Source of the DNA: Limnanthes douglasii subsp. nivea
Taxonomy: Eukaryota > Streptophyta > Magnoliopsida > Brassicales > Limnanthaceae
Length of the DNA: 64,000 nucleotides
Assembly (NCBI GenBank): GCA_036936605.1
Contig: JAUPFV010000003.1
Location: forward strand, 144,182,997 to 144,246,996
Direction of reading: 5' to 3'
Part shown: piece after piece, positions 1 to 11,110 of the stretch
How positions within the stretch are numbered: position 1 is the stretch's first letter
Layout of the letters: each line of letters opens with the position of its first letter
Program-made: the position numbers and the translations under genes
The notes under the pieces: model-generated
What the model saw: only the letters and a program-made list of their open reading frames with translations
Told to the model about the DNA's origin: nothing
Databases searched by the model: none

Positions 1-489
1 TCTGGTCGAGTTCAAAGACCCATTAGTTTTTAAGTAGGTAGGTAATTAGCTTAGTCATGAAGTGATTAAGTTTTTAATACATTAATTCAGTTCGGATGGT
101 TCAGTGGGTGGATTTTGTCTGAATTGTCCATGTCCGGTCCTCATAATCAGTGGTGATAAAATCCGGACTCATCATGAATGGCTTGTGTGAGTTAAGTTTT
201 TTATACCTTCAAACAATTGGTGATTAAAGATTAAGTACCTTCAAATTAAGTGAGCTAAGAAATTGAGATACAATTATATGTAGGAAAATAAGCTAAGTTG
301 ATAAAATGATAGCTAATACAAAGTGTCTTGTGTGACCCAAGGACTTAATAAAATCTATGGATAATGTCACAAAAATTCCTTGGTCATACCAAGGGTTTAT
401 ACAAAAATTTCTAATTAAAATCATAAAGTGCCTCGACATAAAAAAAAAGTGGCGTTTGAGCTCCTTCGCATCGATATTTTCTTATTCTC
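1..489. other. No gene recognised
   Basis: A+T-rich sequence with no convincing coding frame. Around 131-178 the words GTCCGGTCCTCAT and AATCCGGACTCATC form an imperfect inverted and direct repeat of no known role. It may be internal sequence of the gypsy element whose 3' part follows. Confidence 0.4.
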
Positions 490-2520
490 CTTCTTATAAA
501 ATTTCACTTTCGGAATCCCCTTCATCACTGTTGTTAGAACTATCATTGAGTGAATCCTCAGATATACCAAGATGATCGGCAATCGACATGTTAGGGGGCA
601 ACAACTTGTCGAAGACCATTTCCCATAAAGACCTAAGAGTTAGTGTAAGGAACTTCTTAAAGAATTCCAACACCATATTTGATTTAGTTGCTGCACCCCT
701 CTTATGTAAAGAATCTATCACCCTAACGGGATATGCATATATAACATCGACTGCCTCTTGGGTAGATTTCTCTTTGATTCAGGCTATTTCATAATCCTGA
801 TTTTTTATAAGAGATAATTGAGTGTTCTTCTCGCTCAATAAATTCTCAATAGTAGCTTTATCATCATTTTTTGTTCTTCAATGAAGTAATCTCCCTAGAG
901 ATGGATGATTGAAATTTTCCATAATTGGATTGCTGCTTTTATAATTAGACTTTGGCTTGACCAACTCTTCTTTGAATGATTTAATAGCTTCAAATAAACG
1001 GTCAATTTTGATTTTTTCCTCTTTGATAAAAGCTTTCATATTTTTGTTCTCCTCTTGAAGAGAAGTGATGATTTCGACTTGAGACCTCACTTGTCCCTCC
1101 AGTTAAAATATTTGCCTCACGTAGCTTAACACCGAATACCCCTAGTACATCATTCTCCTTCAAAAATTTGAAATGAACCTCTTCAAACACCACGGCGGTG
1201 GCAGTACTTGTGGATTTAGGGTAATCGGGTTCTATAGCTTTAAAGTAAAAAAAAACCCATAATTTTAATGGGTTAAAATCTCTAAGTGTCTCCCTTTCAG
1301 AGGGGGGAGTAGTGGAGAAGGAGGATCGGATACTGTGGTTGGTTGAAGTTCAACAGTAAGGATTATTGAAGGAGTAATTTCTGAACGAAGGACTATCTCC
1401 GAACGAGTCAATGTATTCTTTCTATTCTTGTATCTCTTATCACGACCCTACTTGACCCTCTCATGTATCTTCTTCCACTTAGGCAAAAAATATTTAGAGG
1501 GCACCTCACCTCCTTCAAAAGTGGCAGCAACAACAAATAACAAGGCTGAGTCGATCTCATGTGGCTACCCTTTCTTTCCCATTACAGCATCAAACTTTGA
1601 TAAGCCATCTTTTCTCTTATCAACTTGTTTATTACGATGATTGTGGGCTCGACTCTTGGTTGGGAGATACAACTTTCCATCAACGGTCTCGATTCTCTCT
1701 AGAACGGAAAAAGACCAATGCAGAGTGCTAAACTGCTCCCATGTTAGCTCTCGTTCGAGATTAGTCTTTCAAACGTGAATTCGAACATAATTTCCAAGAA
1801 TGAAGCACATACGAAAGCCAATAGAAGATCAAAAATAATTTCGAGGAGACATACTTGTATTCTTCCAACATCTAGATCCCAAAGGATCAATAGGCTAAGT
1901 ACCAACATTCTCTTCTTCAGTTTGATAAGACTTAACTAGAAGCATTACAAGATTATCGTCTCTATTCAAATTTAGTGAAAGCTCAACTGGAAGAGTTGCA
2001 GGTCCTTCTCCCCTATTTGAACTTTGTGGGAGGGGAGATTACTGGAAGTTGTTTGTTGTACTTATGGTTCTTTTTTCATAAAAGGTGTAGATTTGGATTT
2101 TAACTTTCTGGTTACTCTACATTGAATATTCTCCTTGGAGTTTGCACCTATGGATTTGAAAATGTAAGGATTTCGACGGCTGGTGGAACATTGAGATTGA
2201 GATAATTTGAGTAACTTAGGAGAACAACTTGGTGAGGTGAATGACTGAGTAGTCGAGGAAGGTTCGGAGATAATATTATTCCTATTGTAAGGATATAATC
2301 CCCAGTAATCAATAAAGTGAGTTACAACAATGGTACCTGAAGAGGCAGACAACCCATCATCAGCCCTTGCCTATTTCTTTTATTCTTCTAGTTCGGAAAC
2401 GTTCAACCAACCACCTTTCGTTAATGAATTTTTGGCGGTGAACATGCAAACACCCAGATGATACCAGAATAATAATCTACGGTGATTGATGCGGTGGAGG
2501 AGGAGAAAAGATTTCCGTTG
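490..2520 (-). pseudogene. Decayed antisense ORF, possibly of a Tat-type gypsy element
   Basis: Read on the minus strand, several open stretches in different frames (about 2352-2062, 1193-878 and 721-494) look like pieces of one protein. A Ser-rich N-terminal part is followed by a Lys/Glu-rich segment that resembles a coiled coil (about 1080-880) and an acidic Ser/Asp/Glu-rich C-terminal tail (about 580-494). Many stops and frameshifts separate them. I do not recognise the family. Its position just upstream of a plus-oriented LTR-like repeat, in antisense, matches the extra antisense ORF that Tat-lineage gypsy elements (Grande and relatives) carry between pol and the 3' LTR. That assignment is inference from position only. 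It could instead be an unrelated decayed gene. Confidence 0.35.
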
Positions 2521-2886
2521 AAGAATTGAGTATCAACTGTGAAAAATTATTTCTCTGTTTGTAAAATTTCTAAAGTGAAAAAATAAGGATATATAGAAAT
2601 TGTACGAAATACTTGAGTGCCCTACTAGAGAAGTGGAAACGATAATGATAGCTAGGAAACTTTACAGAAGTGTAAATTACTCATATTTGATTGGTTAGAT
2701 TTACCTAAAACTAAACAAGTTCATGGCTTAAATAAAAAAGTGACATGTGTCATGAAAAGTAATTGGTTAAAACCTGTGACTTTTGGACAATAACTGTCTT
2801 CAAAGTATACCTTCAGAAGTGGATCAAATAAATTTCACTACCTAGGTTATGAAATACTAAAAGTTAGATTTGAAGGGATCAATATC

Positions 2887-3362
2887 TGTTAGGCCTCCCA
2901 AATTACCTTTGAGACGTCTAAGGGGGCTAGTTGATAGGCATCGTAAATCTTTGAGCGTGCTATAACAGAGATAGGGTCAGATTTCTTCAAGGGGGAAATT
3001 TAACCCTAAGATAAATTCTATACTTACTCTGCTCCTTTACCCTTTAACTAAGCTGTGTATTTGACGCAACTATGTCTTTAGTATATGTTTAATTATTAGG
3101 AAATTTGTAAGTAAAAGTGGTGAATATGCTTCCTTTATCTATAGGTTTAACCATTTTTTATGGCCCAACCCAATATGCCTATTAACCCAAAATAAACATA
3201 TACAAGCTTTGACAAAAAGTATTTAAGAGGGTTGAGATTTTATATCTCTAAGCATTAAACACAACAACTCAATTAGTTATGTAGCTTCTACCTTGAATTT
3301 GATACATTATGTTGATAATTACCTAAATAAGCTCCAAACCAATTTACAGCTTATCATATTAT
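2887..3362 (+). repeat. LTR-like repeat of Tat-type gypsy, cut by the LINE insertion
   Basis: The stretch begins TGTTAGGCC, as an LTR would, and from about 2968 it aligns by eye with 60637-60980. Shared words include GGTCAGATTT, ATACTTACT, GTGTATTTGA/ATGTATTTAA, and the run of CTATAAATAC/AAAAAGTATTTAAGAGG type before the leader. The 60637 copy is followed by a primer-binding site and gag, so this copy is read as the 3' LTR of a related plus-strand element. The LINE insertion at 3363 interrupts it; its continuation after 9813 is not clearly recognisable. Confidence 0.5.
3350..3362. repeat. 13-bp target-site duplication, left copy (LINE 1)
   Basis: CTTATCATATTAT occurs here and again at 9801-9813 without mismatch. 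The left copy directly abuts a T-rich tract, which is the poly(A) tail of a minus-strand LINE. The length suits target-primed reverse transcription and fixes both ends of the element. Confidence 0.88.
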
Positions 3363-3570
3363 TTTATTTTATTTTTTTCCCCAAGAAAATGCTTTTATTG
3401 ATGTTAAAGAGGATTCTACAAATGTTAAGTCTTCATTTTATGAGCTAGTAGCTCATTGTATACAGATAAATATATTACAGTTTCTACACCTTCCTAATTC
3501 AGCTTGGTGTCTTCATCTGCTTGCATCTTCCTCCCTCAGTATTTGAGTTTACATCTTCAAATCTCTTGTG

Positions 3571-3653
3571 TCCTTCCATCCTCAGCAATCTCTCCTCTTG
3601 TGTCCTTCCATCCTCAGCAATCTCTCCTCTTGTATTCTTCCATCCTCAGCAAC
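3571..3653. repeat. 32-bp minisatellite in LINE 1 3' UTR
   Basis: Three head-to-tail copies of a 32-bp unit start at 3571, 3603 and 3635; the last is partial. The core is TCCTTCCATCCTCAGCAATC. On the element's strand the repeat is purine-rich. It lies between the RNase H stop and the tail. Confidence 0.8.
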
Positions 3654-3739
3654 CCTATTGGTATACTAAACCTGCAATCAAAAACTTTGTAGTCAAGTTT
3701 TTCCAACTTGCTAACAGATTAGTATATAATTAAGTTAAC

Positions 3740-6700
3740 TTAAGGATACCTAATGTGACCTAAGCCTATAGAATCTAACAATAAGATGGCAGAAAGATCA
3801 TTAAAAGGATGATTTGTTTGAATTGAAAAACTATTCTTTATTTTGAAAGCATGTTTAGCTAACCAGTCTGCAGCCAAATTTTGTTCTCTATATACATGCT
3901 TGACTGTCATTTGAGGTGTAATCAGTTTTCTATAGCATAATAGACTTTTTTCTAAATACCAAGGAAATTGACCAGATGCTAACATGTTAAATAAAGCTAG
4001 ACAGTCTATTTCAATGTCTACAAACTTAAGTTGAGCCTCTTTACAGTAGGTTAAACCACTTAATAGACCAATTATTTCAGCACCTATAGGAGAACTTTTA
4101 CCTATCACATTTCCTTTAGCCATTACTAAGTTTCCTGAATCATTTCTTACTATAAAACCAAAACTAGATTCACCATTAACTAATGTTGAACCATCACAGT
4201 TTAATTTAAAATGATTACACAAAGGCTTATTCCACTTAACATACATGAAAGGTTTAGATAACTTTATATGTTTGTAACAACCTACTGTTTAACTATATGA
4301 AAATCAGGGAACCAATGCTTTCTAGATAATGCAGATGCTATGTCTAATGATGTAAGCATGAGTAAGACCTGATTCACAATCTGCTTATGAGATGTAGAAA
4401 TGTTACTATGTTTATATTTATTTCTAGCCTTCCAAATGTTCCATACTATCATAGTTGGCAATATTGTCTTAATATGAACTCTTTTAGGGGTGGACAGAAA
4501 CCAAATATTAATAATATGATTAATGGTCATATGTTTCCTATGTTAATGTTAAATTTATCAGCAAAAAAACACCATACTAACCAGGCAGTATCACAGGACA
4601 CAAACACATGCTGCAAGGATTCAATGTTATGACAGTGTACACATCTAGATGCTAACTGAAAACCTTTAGATTGAAGGTCAGTATCAACATTAATAAGATT
4701 ATTTAAGACTCTCCAAAGACTAAAAGAACATTTTTTAGGAGAAAGGTTATTCCAGATTTTAGCTTTAATTATAGATGATGGATGCTTTTGTCTTATTTCT
4801 ATAACTGTATCCTTTATTTGGAAAGAACCATCAGAAGACAATTTCCAAATAATGGAGTCCAATACATTATGATTTATTTGTGTCTTAATGATTGTATTAA
4901 CATATTGTGAAGGTAAACTGCTTTGAAGTTTAGATATATTCCAAGTGTTATTAGAAATGTATTCTTTAACTTTTGTTTGCTGATAATATTGTGAATTAAT
5001 TTTTGTTAATAAAATTAAGGGTTTCAAATCATTCCATTGATCTAACCAAAAGTCTACATTACCCTGACCAATCTTCCACCTAATATGCTTTTCAGCCTCC
5101 TTTATATTCTCAAGCATTCTCTTCCAAATTTTTGAGTCAGTATTCTTTATAGTAGCTTGTAAAGGATGTATGTTATTACAATACTTAGAATGAAGGAATT
5201 TTGACCATAGAGAAATGTTTTTTCTAAAGTTAAACCATAGCTTAAAAGCAAATGCAGACTGAATATCTTCTATACTTCTAAAGTTGAGTCCATTTTCATT
5301 AAAAGGTTTACATAAATTTGCCCAACTAGACCAAATTAAGCTTCTGTTACTTTCATTATAACCCCAAAGAAACTTATTTAACAATTTATTAATTCTATTT
5401 ATAACTTTTACAGGCAGTTTTGTGGATTGCAAATAATAGATAGGATAAGACATAAGTACAGAATTGATTAAAGTAATCTTACCACCAAAAGAAATATGCT
5501 TCGAATTCCATTCATTTATCTTATTTTTAACCTTATCAATTAAGCATTCAAAATGTTCAGCAAAGTTATTAGAATGGATTGGAATACCTAAATATGTAAA
5601 AGGCAATTTAGAAAGTTTAAAACCTAAGTAGTTTTTTAGATATTCTAATCTGTTTCTACTCATTCTTGAAGAAGCTAAGAAGGTTGTCTTATCTTTATTC
5701 AGCTGTTGGCCAGATAATTTTTGATACAAATCTAGGAAAATAGATAAGTTCTTAACACTAGATAATGAACCATTAAGGAAAAGGATTATATCATCTGTAT
5801 AGGCTAAACAACTAATTTTAAACTACTTTTCATGTTATAAGGTCTAATCTTTTGTTGAACAATTAAAGTTTTTATGCCTCTAATAAGAAATTCCTCAGCA
5901 ATTATGAAAAGACAGGGTGATAATGGATCACCCTGCCTAAGACCATTCTTAGATTTAAAGAAACCAGTAGTTTTCCCATTAGTTATTACTGAATAAGAGA
6001 TATTTTCAATAGATTTTCTTATTAAGTCTATTACTTGAGCATTAAAACCAAAAGCAGACATAACCTCATATATAAATCTAAATTCAAGTTTATCAAAATC
6101 CTTTGTCATGTCAAGATTTATAATTAGATTATCACCTCTGGTTTTTCTATTCAACTCTTTTATAAGTTCCCGAGTTATTAAAATATTATCCTAAATAAGT
6201 CTATTTTCAGTATATGCACCTTGCTCATATGAAATTATTAAAGGGAGAAGCTTAGCTAACCTACTTTGTATCAGTTTTGAAATTATTACATTAAGCACAT
6301 AACATAAGCTAATAGGCCTGAATTGTGTCCATGATTTTGGTGACTTAATCTTAAGTATAAGGCAGATTAAAGTAGAGTATATTCCTTTAGGTATATCTGA
6401 GTTAGAGAAGTAATCTTTAATAGCTTTAAGTAAGTCATTTTTTATTATTGGCCAGCAAGATAAATGGAATCTGGAGTTGAAACCATCAACTCCAGAAGCA
6501 CTACTTTTGTTAAGGGGTTTAATTACACAATGCAATTCTTCTATAGTAGGTTCTTTCAAAATGCTTTCATTATTTTGTTCAGTTAAGATTCCAGGGACAA
6601 AGTTTCTAACAACAGAAAGATCTTCCATAAGAGAAGTTTTGTTTAAAAGATTTGTAAAATATTCTACAGCAGATAATCCTATCAAATCCTCATCTTCTAT

Positions 6701-7837
6701 CCAAGTGTTATTATCTTGAATCCCATTAATTCTGTTCTTAACCTTCATTTTCTTAACTTAATTATGAAATGTAGCATAATTATTATCCCCTTCATTTGTC
6801 CAATTCACGTAACTTTTCTGATACCAATAAGTTTCTTCCCTTTCAAGTAGTGTTATTAAAGTAGTATTTAAGTTATTCAGGTTCATTTGATTCTTAATAC
6901 AATTGTTTTCCTCAAGTTTAATTTCAGCAAGTTTTATTTCTTCCTCAACTTTATTCAAGTTTACAAAAATGTTACCAAACACATTCTTATTCCATGCTTG
7001 TAAATGCTTTTTTAACCTTTTAAGTTTAGACCAGAATATGTAAATATCAGATGAATCATTTATAGGTTTGGACCAATTACTTTCAATAGTTTTTTAAAAA
7101 GTCCTCATGTTTTATCCACATGTTTTGAAATCTAAAAGATGTTTTTTGATATATAGATTGTTTCAAAATAGTTATTAACAAGGGTGAATGGTCAGAACAA
7201 GTTTTGGCCAAGTGATCCACCCTTGTGATATTAAAAGTATCTCTCCATATTTCATTATACAAACATCTATCTAACCTCTTCCATTTATGTTTATTAGTCC
7301 AAGTAAAGTTTGATCCTACATATCCAGGGTCTTCTAACTTACAAACAACAATCATTTCATTAAAATCATCTAAACTTTTAGTATGCAAATTATTACAGGC
7401 TCTTTGTTCATTTATGTTGGAGATTGTATTAAAATCTCCAGCCACAATCCAAGGTAAGTTAGTTATAGATATAGTCCTAAGTTGATTCCACAGAGACAGC
7501 CTATGAGTAATGTTACATTTAACATAAACAATAGTAAGCAAAACAACTTCCATATAAACAGAATGACTAACCCTAACATTCAACAACTCATCAAAATTAT
7601 CAATAAAGCTCATTATAAAACCTTTTCTCCAGAAAATCCAAATTTTATTGCTTATGTTTGCAAAACAAGCTTCAAAACCCAATTTAGAACAAATTTCTTG
7701 AATTTTATCTATTGATATCATAGGTTCTTGCAAAGCTATGATATCAATAGAATGTTTTTAGACAAATTTTTTATTCTTCTGATAGTTTTTATATTGCCTA
7801 CACCTCTTACATTCTAGTTCAACAGTTTTAAAGCCAT
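3740..7837 (-). pseudogene. LINE 1 ORF2: endonuclease, reverse transcriptase, RNase H
   Basis: ORF2 should begin at the ATG 7837-7835, 8 bp after ORF1. Order: an endonuclease/exonuclease/phosphatase domain (to about 7083), reverse transcriptase with palm motif YTDD at 5801-5790, a zinc-binding RT-associated segment with CVHCH (about 4640), and a plant-type RNase H (4246-3740) that keeps CDG, AEIIGL, EIDC and AADWLAK, hence its acidic catalytic residues. Breaks seen: TAG at 7816-7814 in place of a conserved Trp, a frameshift near 7740, one extra base in an A-run near 7090, TAA near 6756, TAG near 6190, a frameshift between 5825 and 5804, and shifts near 4530 and 4260. Function in the family: target nicking and reverse transcription of the LINE RNA. 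Confidence 0.85.
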
Positions 7838-7845
7838 TTTAATCA

Positions 7846-9717
7846 TTATTTAGAGGATCGTAATGATCCTTTGCTGTTTCTAGTTTTAATTAAAAGTTTA
7901 CTTCTAGAAGATCTTCTTAAAAAGCTATTCAATGAAGAGGGTTTACTTATCTTATGCTTAGGTGAAACTGGAAAACTTAGGTTATCATTAAATTTTTTAT
8001 TTTTATGTGAGCTAGGAGAAATACTTAATCTCTTTTTAATTAGGGAAGGATCTGACTCAATTATTTCATCTGTATCTTCATTCACTAAGACATTAAAAGA
8101 ATTGTTTAAATGTATAGATTCAATTGCTGCTTCAATTTCTTTTTCTGTGACAACACTAGATTCTAAATGCTTAAATGTTAATAAATTGTTATCCTCACTG
8201 AATACATCATTATGTTGATTAATGTCTTCCGTTGCCATATTGTTATTAGATGCTTTTTCTATTTCATTTTCAACATTAGAATCTAAATGCTTACATGTTA
8301 ATAAATTGTTATCATCACTGATTACATCAATATGTTGATTAATGTATTCTGTTACCATGTTGATATTAGGTGCTTTTTCTATTTCATTTTCAATACTAGT
8401 TTCCTTAACTACTATCTGTGTTACATAATTTCCTATATCCTTCATGCTATCTGTTACATCATTCAGTATTCCAGAAGTCTGTTCCTTATTAGATTGCACA
8501 TTATTTATCATTACTAGATCTTTATTAATTATAGCCACAGGTTTTGGTATCCATACTTCTCTATTAACATTCTTTTTCTCCTTAGCAATAATTTCATTCT
8601 TTTTTAGATTTTGTGATTTCTTATATTCTAAATCTTCTGCTTTATAATTAATATCTTTATGTCCTAAATGCCTACATTTTTTACAGTATGCAGGTTTATC
8701 CTTATAAATCACATCTTGCCAAAATCCATCCCTATCCCGAAAGCTTATCCAAAGTCTTTTGGGAAGAATACTAGAAACATCTATCACAGTCCAAACTTTA
8801 CAGAAATTAAAACTAGCTCTATTTTTAGACGGAATCCAAGATTGTAAAGGCAAACCAATAGCCTTGGCCAAATGTTCTACTGTATCCTTATTATACATTA
8901 TTTCAGGCATTTTGGGGAATGAAATCCAAACGGGAGTCAAAGGAGACTCACGGTTGGGGTTAAATTCAGGGGTCCATTTTAAGATTCTAAATGTGAATTG
9001 ACCTACTTTCCTAACATTGTATTTCCAGAAACTTTTAGCATCTATAATGTTTTCAAATTCAACAAAAATATGCCTATAATCCCATTTATATATGCTAAAG
9101 TTGCCTAAAGGTTTAAAAGATTCTAAGTCTGCCCTAAAATCTAATGCAGATGGAGAACCATATGAAAATTTCGCAACCAGTGTAAATTTAGATAAAGAAG
9201 AAAGATGAAACTTATCTATTTCGTTGAATTTAACAAAGGTGTAGCCATCCTCAGCTCCAATCTCCACTTTCTCGTGCTTGTAGCCATCGACAGATCTTGC
9301 TGGAAATGAATCTTTGCCCGTCTTTACAACTTCTGCATATGTTTGCTTTGAAACGGATCTTTGAACCATCTGATCCTTGCAAGAGTCGACTTTGTGCAGA
9401 TCTTTTTGCAGAGACTCATCTTTTTCGAAGGTGGGGTTTTCAAAAAATCGAGTCTCAGAGATATGGTTAGATGAAATAAGGTTTTCTGATAACGGATTTG
9501 CTGGATTTGATGCATGGTTTCGTTCTTCAAGATGAAGAACTGGATTCTGATTCGACATTTGAGAGGCTATGGTTGTGAGAAAAGCTGTGGTTGTGAGAGA
9601 GTGGCAGGAAGAGTGGCTGAGAGATGTCGATAGAGCTGTTGGGGTTATGAGAGTGAGAAGGCTCTCAGCGAAGCCAATAAGCCAAGGCCCATGGCCATTC
9701 AATGGCCTTATTTTCAA
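7846..9717 (-). CDS. LINE 1 ORF1: gag-like RNA-binding protein
   Basis: A 623-residue open frame. The N-terminal 150 residues are Ser/Thr-rich and low in complexity. About residues 155-330 fit the DUF4283 domain of plant LINE and copia-like gag proteins (segments KFTLVAKFSYGSPSALDF and TPVWISFPKMP are typical). A zinc knuckle follows at about 8690-8640, but its last ligand is changed: CKKCRHLGHKDINY has Tyr where Cys is expected, a single G-to-A change. The acidic C-terminal third contains a 40-residue tandem duplication and ends in a Lys/Arg/Ser-rich tail. In the family this protein binds LINE RNA to form the ribonucleoprotein particle. It is the only long intact frame in the window, but the lost Cys suggests that it no longer works normally. 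Confidence 0.85.
   Translation of the reverse strand: MKIRPLNGHGPWLIGFAESLLTLITPTALSTSLSHSSCHSLTTTAFLTTIASQMSNQNPVLHLEERNHASNPANPLSENLISSNHISETRFFENPTFEKDESLQKDLHKVDSCKDQMVQRSVSKQTYAEVVKTGKDSFPARSVDGYKHEKVEIGAEDGYTFVKFNEIDKFHLSSLSKFTLVAKFSYGSPSALDFRADLESFKPLGNFSIYKWDYRHIFVEFENIIDAKSFWKYNVRKVGQFTFRILKWTPEFNPNRESPLTPVWISFPKMPEIMYNKDTVEHLAKAIGLPLQSWIPSKNRASFNFCKVWTVIDVSSILPKRLWISFRDRDGFWQDVIYKDKPAYCKKCRHLGHKDINYKAEDLEYKKSQNLKKNEIIAKEKKNVNREVWIPKPVAIINKDLVMINNVQSNKEQTSGILNDVTDSMKDIGNYVTQIVVKETSIENEIEKAPNINMVTEYINQHIDVISDDNNLLTCKHLDSNVENEIEKASNNNMATEDINQHNDVFSEDNNLLTFKHLESSVVTEKEIEAAIESIHLNNSFNVLVNEDTDEIIESDPSLIKKRLSISPSSHKNKKFNDNLSFPVSPKHKISKPSSLNSFLRRSSRSKLLIKTRNSKGSLRSSK
8161..8400 (-). repeat. 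120-bp in-frame tandem duplication inside ORF1
   Basis: Two copies with a period of exactly 120 bp (landmark TCTAAATGCTTA at 8162 and TCTAAATGCTTAC at 8282) encode two 40-residue repeats. Both contain INQH and DNNLLT motifs. The copies differ at a number of bases, so the duplication is not recent, yet the reading frame is kept. Confidence 0.85.
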
Positions 9718-9800
9718 GATTCAGACTTTAGGTTCTTGGAGCCCTAAAGTCGTTCCTTCCATTTAAATTCCCTCTAATTTTTGCATTTTACAATTGCCAC

Positions 9801-9813
9801 CTTATCATATTAT
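9801..9813. repeat. 13-bp target-site duplication, right copy (LINE 1)
   Basis: Perfect second copy of CTTATCATATTAT (the other is at 3350-3362). It marks the 5' end of the minus-strand LINE at 9800, about 83 bp upstream of the ORF1 start. Confidence 0.88.
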
Positions 9814-9839
9814 ATGACAAATTGCATGTTTAATATAAC

Positions 9840-10250
9840 AAAAAAGAGCATGGTTAAAAAAAATACAAGAACTCACATAGCTAAGTATACAAACAAGTAG
9901 CAATTTTAATATTCAAGAACTCGCATCGTCAAAGTGTAGTATAATAAACAAGAAATAGTATGTTTAATATTCAAGAGCTCGCATCCTCAATGTGTAATAT
10001 AATAAACAAGAAATATATGGTTTAATATACCTGAAATAGCATGGTCTGTTATATGACAAGTCGCATGTTTAATTTACTAAAACTAGCATTATTACATGTA
10101 CAAGAATTTGCATGGTTCAGTATACAAATAAATATCATATCTAATATACAAACAACTCTCATTATCGTCAACACTAGAATCACATTGTCATTAACAATTA
10201 TAACTAAACTAGCAGGTCATCAAATTATAAGAAAATCATAAAACTAACTG
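9840..10250. repeat. Degenerate minisatellite with CAAGAACTCGCAT core
   Basis: Loose tandem copies of about 30-60 bp share words such as TTTAATAT(A/T)C, AAGAACTCGCAT and AAATAGCATGG. The clearest pair starts at about 9913 and 9973, 60 bp apart. The same style of repeat recurs at 42075-42245, 42780-42900 and 44040-44189. It lies 3' (in gene sense) of the MULE relic at 10465-11110. Confidence 0.6.
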
Positions 10251-10464
10251 TTGTTACCATTATTTGGTACCACAGAGAAAAATATACCCCTATGATTTCG
10301 TGTTAAAAGGGTTTATCAACATAAAAGTGGCCGATATGAATGAAAACCTTGAAAACAAGAACTGAATGCTATAAAATAACGCTTGAATACGTTTACAACA
10401 ACATATTCTAAATGGTAGTTGATCGTAACATCACACCTCCTGAAACGTTTAAAGTATCATTTGA

Positions 10465-11110
10465 TTAAACTAAAGGAATTAAAAAGATGTTTAAATAATA
10501 CTCCCTTTTACCAGAAGATTTTATACTTTTTGTTGTCACGAAATGACATGTCCTAATAGAATTATGAATTTCTGTAGCAATCAAATTCGATGTCAAATAT
10601 ATCCGATGTTGTTTCGAAAAAACAAGGTTGCAAATATATTGTTCAACAAACTGGTGAATCATCATAAAGCTGGTGACGGAATCAGCTGATGCATAAAGTC
10701 TCCATTTACATCAAGTTGAGAGTTTATTTTCACAATAAGTAGTTATCTTACTTATTGTATTATGCATGTATTTGAAATAAAAACATACTCCAAGGCATAT
10801 CAACATAAAGATAACTTTAGAGCTATAACACCTCGATAAAAAACTTGACTAACACCTGTAATTAAATCAGCTCAACCAGTAGTAGCAAGTTGTGTTTTTT
10901 ATGATCCAAAATACATAAACCATTACTACTCCCCCACTAATTAGTTTACTATTCGAGGCTTCTCGCAAAGTTATGCTAGGTTGTTTGCGATTTTGAACAA
11001 CAACCTTATTAACAAGTTTTAAATGCTCAACATCAAGATGTGCTTCCAAGCGCAACAAAATCCGTCTCATTATGAAATAAACAAATTCGACTATCATCGC
11101 AACAGTAGGT
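10465..11110 (-). pseudogene. MULE transposase relic (N-terminal part)
   Basis: Two stretches match the N-terminal part of the better-preserved MULE gene at 50466-52840 by eye, in the same order and strand. 10830-10900 (ACTTGACTAACACC, then CAACCAGTAGTAGCAAGT) parallels 52438-52485 (ACTTGCCTAACACC, then CAACCAACAGTAGCAAGT). 10555-10600 (CAATCAAATTCGATGTCAAAT) parallels 52172-52195 (CAATCAAATCCGATGACAAAT). No continuous frame survives. The catalytic and SWIM zinc-finger parts are not seen, so this is a 5' fragment or a heavily deleted copy. Confidence 0.6.

Larger units (their letters stand above)
3363..9800 (-). mobile_element. L1-type LINE (LINE 1), nearly full length
   Basis: A 6.4-kb non-LTR retrotransposon in reverse orientation. 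Order on the minus strand: short 5' leader, ORF1 (9717-7846), 8-bp gap, ORF2 (7837 to about 3740) with endonuclease, reverse transcriptase, zinc-binding and RNase H parts, a 3' UTR with a minisatellite, and an A-rich tail next to the left TSD. The perfect 13-bp duplication on both sides shows that the 5' end is not truncated, or only slightly. ORF1 is open, whereas ORF2 has about eight stops or frameshifts, so the copy cannot move by itself. It landed in an older LTR-like repeat. Confidence 0.9.
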
